From NCBI RefSeq assembly GCF_963662885.1, contig NZ_OY760062.1, positions 248,001-312,000 of the forward strand: a stretch of DNA of 64,000 nt, written 5' to 3'. A program made the position numbers and the translations under genes. A model generated the notes under the pieces. The model saw only the letters and a list, made by a program, of their open reading frames with translations, made no database searches and had not been told where the DNA came from. Shown here piece after piece: positions 34,396 through 42,805 of the stretch. This DNA comes from an uncultured Pseudodesulfovibrio sp. GTDB lineage: Bacteria > Desulfobacterota > Desulfovibrionia > Desulfovibrionales > Desulfovibrionaceae. The stretch's first letter is position 1; the number at the start of each line of letters is the position of its first letter.

Positions 34396-35665
34396 TAGCT
34401 GGCTGGCCGGGCGTATGGACAGAGACACGGTACCCACCGTGTCCGAGTTGCATGGCTGGTTGCTTGAACGACTGAAGGAACTGGTGGACCACGCCCGGCA
34501 CGGCAGTCCGTTCTACCGTCGTCACCTTGCGGACGCGCGTGGCACGGATATTACATCTTTGGAGGATTTCGCCAGGTTGCCGATAATCGCCTCTGAACAG
34601 TTGCGGTCCAATCCTGACGGGCTTTTGAGCGTGTCTCGGGACGAAATCGAACGGGTGGTCACGCTGTCCAGTTCAGGAACCACCGGCGAGCCCAAGCGAA
34701 TTTTTCACACAGCGGACGATCTTGAGGCTACGACGGATTTTTTCAGCTGGGGCATGGCCAACATGGTCGAGCCGGGCGGGACGGCGTTGGTTCTTCTGCC
34801 AGGGGCTCGCCCCGGCGGGGTGGGCCAATTGCTCAACGCGGCGCTGTCGCGGCATGGCTCCCGGGCCGTGGCCGTGGGTGAACTGACGGACGCCGGTGCG
34901 GCCGTGGACCATTGCTTGGCAGAAAACGCCACCTGCGTGGTCGGTTCTCCGGCTCACGTCAACCTTCTGGCCCATGCGTGGGAAGCGCGCGGCCTGCCCA
35001 AGGGGGCGATCCGGTCCGTGCTGTTGTGTTGGGATGTGATCCCTGACGCTGTCAGGAAGAGCGTTGCCGAGCGATTGGGCTGCAGGGTCTTTCGGCATTG
35101 GGGCATGATCGAGACGGGGTTGGGCGGGGCTGTGGAGTGCTCGCCCGGTTCGGGCATGCATCTGCGCGAGACCGATGTGTACGTCGAGATCGTGGACCCG
35201 CGCACAGGTGCGTTGCTCCCGGACGGAGAATTCGGCGACATGGTCGTGACCACGCCGCTCAAGATGGGCATGCCGATCATTCGCTACCGAACAGGCGACG
35301 TGGGGCGGATCCTGGCCGGGGAGTGCGCTTGCGGCAGTCCGCTGCGCAGACTGGACCCGCTGGTGCGTCGCAGGCAGGACAGCGTTCCGTTGCCGTCCGG
35401 CCCGCTCGCACTGCGGGAGCTGAACGAAATTTTGTACGGCGTGCCGGGGCTGGCCGACTTTGCGGCCAGACTGGATGAGGATACACTGTATCTTACCGTC
35501 TGCGGCAGGGTCGCCAGGGAAACCGTCCTGGACGCCCTGAAGCGTCTCCCCGTCGTGGCTCAGGGGCTTGCGGACGGGAGCCTGGGTGTTGAAATCGAGA
35601 ACAGGCATGCCGCCGCGCCCGCTGTTCCGGGCCTGGAAAAACGGCGCATAGTCATCGGGAGTTGA
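34376..35665 (+). CDS. PaaK-like AMP-forming ligase (DVU1553-like)
   Basis: Adenylate-forming enzyme of the phenylacetate-CoA ligase family, 429 residues. The ATP loop is SSSGTTGEPK (about 98-107); HWGMIETGLGG, GEFGDMVVTT and the hinge motif YRTGDVGRI follow. Its substrate is not evident: it may activate the acid made by the aldehyde oxidoreductase, or an acid group on a cofactor. Lying inside the maturation genes makes both readings possible. It overlaps the radical SAM gene by 20 nt, and the XdhC-like gene starts 3 nt after its stop. Confidence 0.82.
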   Translation: MGRTPLDSWLAGRMDRDTVPTVSELHGWLLERLKELVDHARHGSPFYRRHLADARGTDITSLEDFARLPIIASEQLRSNPDGLLSVSRDEIERVVTLSSSGTTGEPKRIFHTADDLEATTDFFSWGMANMVEPGGTALVLLPGARPGGVGQLLNAALSRHGSRAVAVGELTDAGAAVDHCLAENATCVVGSPAHVNLLAHAWEARGLPKGAIRSVLLCWDVIPDAVRKSVAERLGCRVFRHWGMIETGLGGAVECSPGSGMHLRETDVYVEIVDPRTGALLPDGEFGDMVVTTPLKMGMPIIRYRTGDVGRILAGECACGSPLRRLDPLVRRRQDSVPLPSGPLALRELNEILYGVPGLADFAARLDEDTLYLTVCGRVARETVLDALKRLPVVAQGLADGSLGVEIENRHAAAPAVPGLEKRRIVIGS

Positions 35666-35668
35666 TAT

Positions 35669-36661
35669 ATGAAAGCGTTTGTTCGTGACGTGGCCGGGCT
35701 GGCCCTGGCCGGTGAGCCCTTTGTTCTGGTTACCGTGGTCGAAAGCTCGGGGTCCACTCCGAGATCTTCCGGTGCGAAGATGGCCGTGCGCGGGGACGGG
35801 TCCATCTTCGGCACTGTGGGCGGCGGTCTGGCCGAGGCCCGTGCCTGCCGGGCGGGGCAGGAGATGCTCGATTCGGGCGCTGCCGACGGCGAGGCCCGGT
35901 TGATGTTCGTGGACATGACCCAGGAGCTGGCCGCGAATTCGGACATGATCTGCGGGGGCGGGCTGTCCATGCTTCTGGAGATGGCCGCGCCAGGCGGTGA
36001 CTGCGCCCGTGCCTACGAGGAGTTGGATGGTTTGCTGCGCAAGGGCGTCCCCTCGACCTTGGTCACTCGTATTGAGGGTGGCGACGCTCCGCGCGTGGTC
36101 GGTCACGACATTGAGCAAGGCAGACCGGACAGTGACGTGCCGGTCTTTACCCGCCAAGGCGACCCCATGGTTCTGGCCGAACCGTTCATTCCGCCAGCGT
36201 CGTTGTATATCTTCGGGGCCGGGCACGTTTCCCGGTTCACGGCGCGCGTGGCCGCCATGGTCGGCTTTCGCACCGTGGTCTTGGACGACCGAGACGATTT
36301 CGCCAACCGGGAGCGTTTCCCCGAGGCGGACGAAGTGGTAGTTCTGCCCTCCTTTGCCGGTTGTTGTGATTCCTTCAGGGACGACGGCGAGGCGTTTGTG
36401 GTCATCGTCACGCGTGGTCATCTGCATGACCGTAATGTACTGGCCGAATCCTTGCGCACCAAGGCACGGTATGTGGGCATGATCGGCAGTTCCACCAAGC
36501 GCAACCAGGTCTATGATTCCCTGCTGGCCGACGGTTTCACCCAGGCGGATATCGACCGCTGCCACAGTCCCATAGGCCTGCCGTTGGGCGGCCGCACGCC
36601 GGAGGAGATCGCGGTCAGTATCGTGGGCGAACTTATTCAGGTCAGGGCGGGCAAGGCGTGA
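35669..36661 (+). CDS. XdhC/CoxI-family molybdoenzyme maturation factor
   Basis: Protein of 330 residues. The N-terminal XdhC_CoxI domain (about 10-75) has VTVVESSGSTPRSSGAKMAV and GTVGGGLAEA; the C-terminal Rossmann domain (about 180-320) has LYIFGAGHVSRFTARVAAMV and GMIGSSTKRNQV. XdhC binds molybdenum cofactor and helps install the sulfido ligand before insertion into xanthine-oxidase-type enzymes, so the client is very likely Mop in the same locus. The stop overlaps the next start (TGATG). Confidence 0.92.
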   Translation: MKAFVRDVAGLALAGEPFVLVTVVESSGSTPRSSGAKMAVRGDGSIFGTVGGGLAEARACRAGQEMLDSGAADGEARLMFVDMTQELAANSDMICGGGLSMLLEMAAPGGDCARAYEELDGLLRKGVPSTLVTRIEGGDAPRVVGHDIEQGRPDSDVPVFTRQGDPMVLAEPFIPPASLYIFGAGHVSRFTARVAAMVGFRTVVLDDRDDFANRERFPEADEVVVLPSFAGCCDSFRDDGEAFVVIVTRGHLHDRNVLAESLRTKARYVGMIGSSTKRNQVYDSLLADGFTQADIDRCHSPIGLPLGGRTPEEIAVSIVGELIQVRAGKA

Positions 36662-37797
36662 TGAAAGGCCCCTCGGCGATTATTTTGGCGGCAGGATTGT
36701 CCTCTCGCATGGGGCGGTTCAAACCGCTGTTGCCGCTGTACGGCGGCACCGTCCTGTCGCGTTGTGTAGAACTGTTCAAGACATGCGGGGTGGAGCAGGT
36801 CGTGGTGGTTACGGGCAAGCGCGCGGATGACGTGGCTGCCTGCGCAATGGAGGCGGGGGCCATGGCCGTGTATAACCCTGCCTTCAAGGAAGGGATGTAC
36901 ACGTCGGTCCTGGCCGGAATTCGAGCCCTGAAGTCAGTCGTGGAAGGTTTTTTCATGCTCCCGGCGGATATTCCGCTGGTCAGGGCCGAAACCGTGAAGC
37001 GACTCCTGGACGAATTCGAACGCACCCACCCGGCCGTGCTGTATCCGCGTTTCAATGGAGAGCGCGGGCATCCACCAGTGATCGGCTGCGAGGTTGTCCC
37101 GGCCATCCTGGACCATGGCGGGGAAGGCGGACTGCGGGCGGTGCTGGAGAATTTCGAAGCGGATGCCAGGGATTTGGATGTGGCCGATTTCGGGACCGTA
37201 CACGACCTGGACCATCCCGAGGATTACGAATTGGCGCTGGCCGTTGCCGGGGCGGATTATCCCCTGGAGGATGAATGCGCGGCCCTGTTTGGCATGCAAG
37301 GGGTTTCGGACCATATCATCGGCCACTGCCGCGCCGTGGCTTCCGTAGCCGTGGCTTTGTGCGCGCGGCTGAATGCCCGTTTCGACCTCCGGCCCGGTGC
37401 GATCCGCCTGGACCCCGGTCTGGTGCTCGGTGCGGCTCTGACCCACGACATCGGCAAAGGGACCAAACGGCATGAAGCTGCCGGTGCGGAGTTGTTGCGT
37501 GAGCACGGCTTTCCGGCTGCCGCAGAAATAGTGGCCTCACATTTTGATCTGACCTTGCCCGACGATGCGCCCATCTCGGAAAAAGAGGTTGTCTTTCTGG
37601 CCGATAAACTGGTGCGCTGCCATAGGCCGGTCCCGCTGGAGGGGCGCTACCTGGAGAAGGTGGAAATGTATCGGCACGAAGAAGGGGCGGAGGAAGCCAT
37701 TCTGGGACGTCTGGGCAGGGCCAGAGCGGTCATGGCGCGCTTCGATCGTGAAATGGACGCGTCTTCCGAACGCATTGCTCGGGAGGCCCTGTCATGA
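36661..37797 (+). CDS. MobA/MocA-like nucleotidyltransferase fused to an HD domain
   Basis: A 378-residue fusion. Residues 1 to about 195 are a molybdopterin nucleotidyltransferase (AIILAAGLSSRMGRFKPLLP, FMLPADIPLVRAETV, HPPVIGCEV), expected to make the cytosine dinucleotide form used by Mop-type enzymes. Residues about 205-370 form an HD domain with H262-D263 in THDIGKGTKRHEAAG and a second histidine in ASHFDL. HD domains are metal-dependent phosphohydrolases, so it may clear nucleotides or act on the product. The ATG at 36661 overlaps the XdhC stop; the next gene overlaps by 4 nt. Confidence 0.88.
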   Translation: MKGPSAIILAAGLSSRMGRFKPLLPLYGGTVLSRCVELFKTCGVEQVVVVTGKRADDVAACAMEAGAMAVYNPAFKEGMYTSVLAGIRALKSVVEGFFMLPADIPLVRAETVKRLLDEFERTHPAVLYPRFNGERGHPPVIGCEVVPAILDHGGEGGLRAVLENFEADARDLDVADFGTVHDLDHPEDYELALAVAGADYPLEDECAALFGMQGVSDHIIGHCRAVASVAVALCARLNARFDLRPGAIRLDPGLVLGAALTHDIGKGTKRHEAAGAELLREHGFPAAAEIVASHFDLTLPDDAPISEKEVVFLADKLVRCHRPVPLEGRYLEKVEMYRHEEGAEEAILGRLGRARAVMARFDREMDASSERIAREALS

Positions 37798-38393
37798 TCA
37801 TCCTGTTGCGCCACGGACGGGTTCTGGACGGCAAAGGGCTTTGCCTTGGGCGTACGGACGCGCCTCTGTCTCCCGACGGCAAGGATCAGGCCCGTAAGGT
37901 GGCCGATGAACTGGAGGGCATACCGTTCGCCCGATTGTGTTCAAGTCCGGCAGCAAGAACGCGGGCAACACTGCACCCGCTGGCCGAGCGACTGGGCCTG
38001 GAAGTGGAGACCCTGCCGGCCTTGGCTGAGATCGACATGGGCAAGTGGGACGGCCTGGACTTTGAGACCATCCGTCAACGGTACCCCGCCGAATATGCCG
38101 AACGCGGGAAATGCCTTGGCCGTTATCGCGTGCCGGGCGGCGAGAGTTTCGAGGACGTGGCCGATCGGGCCATGGAAACCCTTACGGAATTGGCGCGTGG
38201 TCCGATGCCGGTGCTGGCCGCAACCCATGCGGGAGTAATCCGTACGGTGTTGTGCCGTGTGACCGGTCACCCTCTAGACGATCTGTTCCACTTCACGCCG
38301 GGCTATGCGCGGTGCACGCTTCTGCGTGCGGATGGCACCTTCGAGCTGGTGGGCGAAGACGTGTTTGCCCGAACCGTGCGCGAATTGCTCTGA
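37794..38393 (+). CDS. histidine phosphatase (phosphoglycerate mutase-like)
   Basis: A 199-residue histidine phosphatase with the catalytic R6-H7-G8 near the N-terminus and the second histidine in AATHAGVIR. GLCLGRTDAPLSPDG is similar to CobC-type alpha-ribazole phosphatases, but no cobalamin genes are near. It overlaps the MocA-HD gene by 4 nt (ATGA), so it is the last member of the accessory operon. A role in trimming a phosphate from a cofactor intermediate is inference from context. It converges on a minus-strand membrane protein gene 17 nt away without a clear terminator. Confidence 0.85.
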   Translation: MIILLRHGRVLDGKGLCLGRTDAPLSPDGKDQARKVADELEGIPFARLCSSPAARTRATLHPLAERLGLEVETLPALAEIDMGKWDGLDFETIRQRYPAEYAERGKCLGRYRVPGGESFEDVADRAMETLTELARGPMPVLAATHAGVIRTVLCRVTGHPLDDLFHFTPGYARCTLLRADGTFELVGEDVFARTVRELL

Positions 38394-38409
38394 TCGACCA
38401 GCCGCAGCG

Positions 38410-39294
38410 CTATGTCCGCTTCTGGACGAACTTCGAATTGCTCGAATAGAAGATGTTGTAGACCAGGGTGAGCATGCAGGCGAAGACCGCCGAGCCTATG
38501 CCTATGCCTACGTTGTAGAAGGGCGGCGCGGTCAGGGCCAGCCGGATCAGCAGGGTGGCCAGGGCGAACCCGGAGTTGCGGAAGACCGCCCGGAATTCGG
38601 GCAGGAACCGCTGGGCGATGAGCACCAGCATGATGTCGCTGAAGATCAACACCGTATAGAAATTCTTGAAGAAATGATGCGGATGTTCGCCTTGCAGAAT
38701 GAGCAGGCAGTTCTTGAAGCCCATACCCACGAAGATGGCCAGTATGACCAGGGCGACCAATTTCTTGGCTGCCACGAACTTGAACAGCCTGGTGCCTCCC
38801 TTGAGGGTTTCGTCCAGGTTGCGGCGCAACAGGGCGTAAATCCCGAGCAGGCAGAAGATGACCACGGCCCCGCAGCCGTCCGAGATGAGCATCCACAGTT
38901 CGGTCTCGTGGCCGGTGATGGCAATGGGTTCAGGGAAGTCCGCGAGGGTTTTGAAGGCGTCCCTGAGCAGGATCAGGGCCAGAATCTCGAACTGCTTGCC
39001 CACGGATTTGGAAATGGAGCAGGGCAGGGTGAAGATCAGGCCGACGACCTCCAGGACCAGGACCAGGGTGAAGGCCAGGTTGATGGCCATGAAGTGGCTG
39101 GTGGGAATCATGGTCGCGAGGTGGCCGGTGATCCAGCCCTGGCGTTTCATCTCGATGGTGATCAGTCCGAGGACGAAGACCACCACCAGAAATCCCGCCA
39201 CGGACCGTTGGGTGCTGTCCTTTTCCCAGAAGTGGTGCAGGGGGTCAAAGGTGAAAGTGACCAGGTCATATATTTTGTGCATCGGGTGAGTCAT
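38410..39294 (-). CDS. multi-pass membrane protein of unknown function
   Basis: A 294-residue protein with about seven hydrophobic segments (for example FLVVVFVLGLITI, LVLVLEVVGLIF, LVALVILAIFVGMGF, LVLIAQRFL) and short charged loops. An N-terminal cytoplasmic region includes FTFDPLHHFWEKD. I do not recognise the family; several histidines near membrane edges could bind metal or heme, but nothing proves it. The ATG at 39294 is chosen over a TTG four codons upstream because GAGAG precedes it. It is downstream of, and on the same strand as, the SNF2 gene, 104 nt away. Confidence 0.75.
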   Translation of the reverse strand: MTHPMHKIYDLVTFTFDPLHHFWEKDSTQRSVAGFLVVVFVLGLITIEMKRQGWITGHLATMIPTSHFMAINLAFTLVLVLEVVGLIFTLPCSISKSVGKQFEILALILLRDAFKTLADFPEPIAITGHETELWMLISDGCGAVVIFCLLGIYALLRRNLDETLKGGTRLFKFVAAKKLVALVILAIFVGMGFKNCLLILQGEHPHHFFKNFYTVLIFSDIMLVLIAQRFLPEFRAVFRNSGFALATLLIRLALTAPPFYNVGIGIGSAVFACMLTLVYNIFYSSNSKFVQKRT

Positions 39295-39398
39295 GATATC
39301 TCTCAAGGTAAATCCATATGTTGTACGCCGTTAAGAGGCGTTGATCTGGAACTAACAGGAGAGTCTTAGGAAGTAAATAGGAATCTTTCCTATTTAAC

Positions 39399-42300
39399 CT
39401 AAATTTCGAAAAGCATCTCGAGATCGTCGCGAGTCAGGCTCTTCAGGGCGGACTGACCGGGGATGATCGCCTCGGCAACGTCCTTCTTCTGCTCCTGGAG
39501 CTTGAGGATACGCTCTTCCACGGTGTTCTGGCAGATCATCTTGTAGGCGAAGACCTGACGCTTCTGACCGATGCGGTGCGTACGGTCCGTGGCCTGGTTT
39601 TCCACGGCGGGGTTCCACCACGGATCGTAGTGGATGACGTAGTCCGCGCTGGTCAGGTTCAGGCCTGTGCCGCCCGCCTTGAGCGAGATCAGGAAGATGG
39701 GGATGTCCGGGTTCTCGTTGAACCGGTCCACCTGCTCGAAGCGGTCCTTGGACGAGCCGTCGAGGTACGCGAACGGGATTTCGCGGATCTGCAACCAGTT
39801 GCGGATGACATGAAGCATCTGCACGAACTGCGAGAAGACCAGAACCTTGTGTCCGCCTTCGATTATGTCGACCACGAGGTCCTTGAAGGCGTCGAACTTT
39901 CCGGACGGCAGATTGGTCGATACGCCGGGCATGTCGAGCTTGAGCAACCGCGGATGGCAGCAGATTTGGCGAAGCTTGAGCAGGGCGTCCAGAATGGACA
40001 TCTGGCTCTTGGCCATACCCTTCTCGTCCACGTCCTTGAGGACCTGGTCCTTGAGCTTCTTGGCCAGCGCATTGTACAGCTCGCGCTGTTCGTCCACCAA
40101 ATCGCAGTAATGCGTGGTCTCGATCTTGGGCGGCAGGTCCTTGGCCACTTCGGCTTTGGTCCGGCGCAGGATGAACGGCTTGACCCTGGTGCGGAGGTAG
40201 TCGAGCGTCTCCTCGTCGCCATCCTTGATGGGCTTGACGATGCCGCGCTGGAAGCTGTGCTGGGAGCCCAGGAAACCGGGCATGAGAAATTCGAAAAGGG
40301 ACCAGAGCTCGAACAGGTTGTTCTCGATGGGCGTACCCGAAAGGCAGACGCGCAGTCCGGCCTCGAGCTTGCGCACGGAGCGGGCAGTGATGGTGTTCGG
40401 GTTCTTGATGTTCTGGGCTTCGTCCAGAATCACGCTGGCGTAGTCGTATTTGAGCAGCTCATCCAGGTCGCGGCGCAGCAGGGCGTAGGTGGTGATAACC
40501 AGATGCGAGTCCTTGATGTGCTGGAACAGTCCCTCGCGCTTGGCCCCGTAGATGGTCAGCCGTCTGAGATTCGGCACGAACTTCTGTGCCTCGCGTTCCC
40601 AGTTGGGCAGCACCGAGGTGGGCACGATGATCAGGTTGGGGCCATCTATGCCGCTGTCCACCAGGGACTGGATGTACGACAGGGTCTGGATGGTCTTGCC
40701 CAGGCCCATTTCGTCAGCCAGGATGCCGCCGAAACCATACTCGCGCAGGAAGTTCAAGTAGCTCAGGCCCTGAATCTGGTAGGGGCGCAGGGTGGCCTGC
40801 AGCTCCTTGGGCTGGGCAACAATCTTGATCTGGTCGAAGTTGTTGATCTTCTCGCGCAGTTTGACGAAAAATTCATCGGTCTGGGCTTGGGGCAGGTCTT
40901 CCAGGATCTTTTCGAGCACCGGGGCCTCGAACTGGTTGAACTGCTGCTTGGGCGCCTTTTCCGGGTCAAAGCCCAGGGCCTTGAGCTTGTGGCCAAGCTT
41001 GTTCAGCCAGGATTCGGGCAGGCTGGTGTAGGAGCCGTCCTTGAGCTGGACGTAGCGCTTGCCCTTGGTCCACGCCTCCCAGATGACCTCGATGGGCACC
41101 TTCTGGTCGTCGTACTGGACCGACAGCTCGAGGTTGAACCACTTGTCCTCTTCGTCGCTCTCCACCTCGGCCACAACCTGGGGCTGCGTGGTGCGCACCT
41201 TGTAGCGGGTCAGGTTCTGCTCGCCGTAAACCCGGTAGGCCTCGACCAGCTGCGGGTAGAAGTCGAGCAGGAAGTTGATGGCTTCCTCCTGCTCCATGAA
41301 CCAGATGTGGTTGTTCCTGGGCTGGAAATTCATGTCCTGAAGCTCGGTCAGTAGCCGGGCTTCCTCGTCCTGGGCGCGCCGGATGAGGTAGGACTTGCCC
41401 CCCTCGTGGTAGGAGCCGGTCTGGAGGTCCGGGTTGGGGCCGGGCATGATGAATTCGCCGTGCTCGTTGCTGTAGATGTTCTGAATCTTGAGCACGAGCA
41501 GGGAGCCTTCCTCGTCCAGGTAGAGCTTGGGATCGTAGTCCGCGTCCTGGAAAATGGGGCCCACACGTTCCAGGAAGTCCTCCTGGCCGTAGAGGTCGCT
41601 GACCGGAATCTGGGTCCAGACGCGGTCCAGGAACTCGGACACGTCGGCGTGGGGCACGATGGGCTTCTGCTCGACCATGCCCTGGACCAGCTTGGGGTCC
41701 AGCCCGGTCTGCACCGGGTAGAAGGAGTTCTTGTAATAGACCCACAGCGGCAGACGGCCGTAGAAATATATTTCTTCCTCATCGGTGATGGGGAAGGGCA
41801 TCTTGTCCTCTCTGGCCAGCAGAATGTCGAAGGACAGGCCGTCCTCGCTCAGCGCGGGAGAGAGCTTCAACTGCATGGTCTTGGACTCGATGGTCACGGG
41901 CTGATCGGTTTCGCGCAGGTAGAGGTAGTACTCGTTCTTGACCGCGCGGAAGAACCAGGAATGCAGACCCGCCGGGATCTCCACCTTGTGGCCCCAGTAG
42001 TCGAGGTAGTGGCCGATCTGCTCGGCAACGCCGGGCAGGGCCGGGGAGGTGTCGCACCAGTCCTGGTTTTCGACTATCTGGGCCAGGGTGACTTCGTTCT
42101 GGACCTGGGAGATACCGGACTTGTTCTGCCGGGCGCGGAAAAAGGCCACCTGCAGACGGCCGAGCTCGGGGTAGATGCGGTAGATGAGATAGTGCCGTCC
42201 GGACTCGGGCTCAAGCTCGGTGGCGAAGAACGGGCGGAAGGTCTGGCGCCAGTCCGTGCGCGGAGTGGGCATTTCGCCGCCCGACTCGGTGTCCAGGGAC

Positions 42301-42608
42301 TTGAGTAGTTTGACCGCTGTTGCTGCCACGTGACGGCAGACCCCGGAAAAGGAGTCCGGGCAGTTGCAGTAATAGTTGATGGTCTTGTCGGACAGGTTCA
42401 GTCCGATTTCCGAGGTGTAGTTCTGGAAATCGTCGCCCTGCACCTGACCATCAATGTCCCAGTACTGTTCCCTCTTTTTGAGGTCCAGTTTTGAGACGCC
42501 ATTATCTGCCACGATTCCATGGGCGCTCTCCAGGATGTAGTCCGGGATGCTGTCGCCTATGAAATCCTGTAAGATGGATTTGACTATCTGTTCTTCACCG
42601 CTGCTCAT
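39399..42608 (-). CDS. SWIM zinc finger SNF2-family helicase
   Basis: A 1069-residue Swi2/Snf2-type ATPase. The N-terminal SWIM finger is C81-x-C83-x7-C91-x-H93. A long middle region precedes the helicase core: Walker A in DEMGLGKTIQTLSYIQ, Walker B DEAQNIKNP, and the second RecA lobe with LVFSQFVQMLHVI, LKAGGTGLNLTSADYVIHYD and QATDRTHRIGQ. Bacterial members are RapA/HepA relatives that remodel polymerase or act on DNA; no restriction or phage-defence partner lies beside it here. The ATG at 42608 is preferred to a GTG four codons earlier. Confidence 0.92.
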   Translation of the reverse strand: MSSGEEQIVKSILQDFIGDSIPDYILESAHGIVADNGVSKLDLKKREQYWDIDGQVQGDDFQNYTSEIGLNLSDKTINYYCNCPDSFSGVCRHVAATAVKLLKSLDTESGGEMPTPRTDWRQTFRPFFATELEPESGRHYLIYRIYPELGRLQVAFFRARQNKSGISQVQNEVTLAQIVENQDWCDTSPALPGVAEQIGHYLDYWGHKVEIPAGLHSWFFRAVKNEYYLYLRETDQPVTIESKTMQLKLSPALSEDGLSFDILLAREDKMPFPITDEEEIYFYGRLPLWVYYKNSFYPVQTGLDPKLVQGMVEQKPIVPHADVSEFLDRVWTQIPVSDLYGQEDFLERVGPIFQDADYDPKLYLDEEGSLLVLKIQNIYSNEHGEFIMPGPNPDLQTGSYHEGGKSYLIRRAQDEEARLLTELQDMNFQPRNNHIWFMEQEEAINFLLDFYPQLVEAYRVYGEQNLTRYKVRTTQPQVVAEVESDEEDKWFNLELSVQYDDQKVPIEVIWEAWTKGKRYVQLKDGSYTSLPESWLNKLGHKLKALGFDPEKAPKQQFNQFEAPVLEKILEDLPQAQTDEFFVKLREKINNFDQIKIVAQPKELQATLRPYQIQGLSYLNFLREYGFGGILADEMGLGKTIQTLSYIQSLVDSGIDGPNLIIVPTSVLPNWEREAQKFVPNLRRLTIYGAKREGLFQHIKDSHLVITTYALLRRDLDELLKYDYASVILDEAQNIKNPNTITARSVRKLEAGLRVCLSGTPIENNLFELWSLFEFLMPGFLGSQHSFQRGIVKPIKDGDEETLDYLRTRVKPFILRRTKAEVAKDLPPKIETTHYCDLVDEQRELYNALAKKLKDQVLKDVDEKGMAKSQMSILDALLKLRQICCHPRLLKLDMPGVSTNLPSGKFDAFKDLVVDIIEGGHKVLVFSQFVQMLHVIRNWLQIREIPFAYLDGSSKDRFEQVDRFNENPDIPIFLISLKAGGTGLNLTSADYVIHYDPWWNPAVENQATDRTHRIGQKRQVFAYKMICQNTVEERILKLQEQKKDVAEAIIPGQSALKSLTRDDLEMLFEI

Positions 42609-42805
42609 CGAAAGTCTCACGAGATCATCATGTCAATAAAATCGAACAGAACTTCTTACATATAACTCCACCAATGGGCAAGCTGGATTTGTTTCCCCCA
42701 TGTCCATGTCGACCCTTGGCTTTTCGCACCCGTTGGTCCATACTGGGAACGTCAGCCATGCTCGCATAATTGTATGGTCCAACCAAATTGTTTTTGCAAG
42801 GGAAA

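Noticed and set aside
39576..41354. 592-codon plus-strand open frame inside the SNF2 helicase gene
   Set aside because: Antisense to conserved helicase motifs; Val/Leu/Gln-rich shadow.
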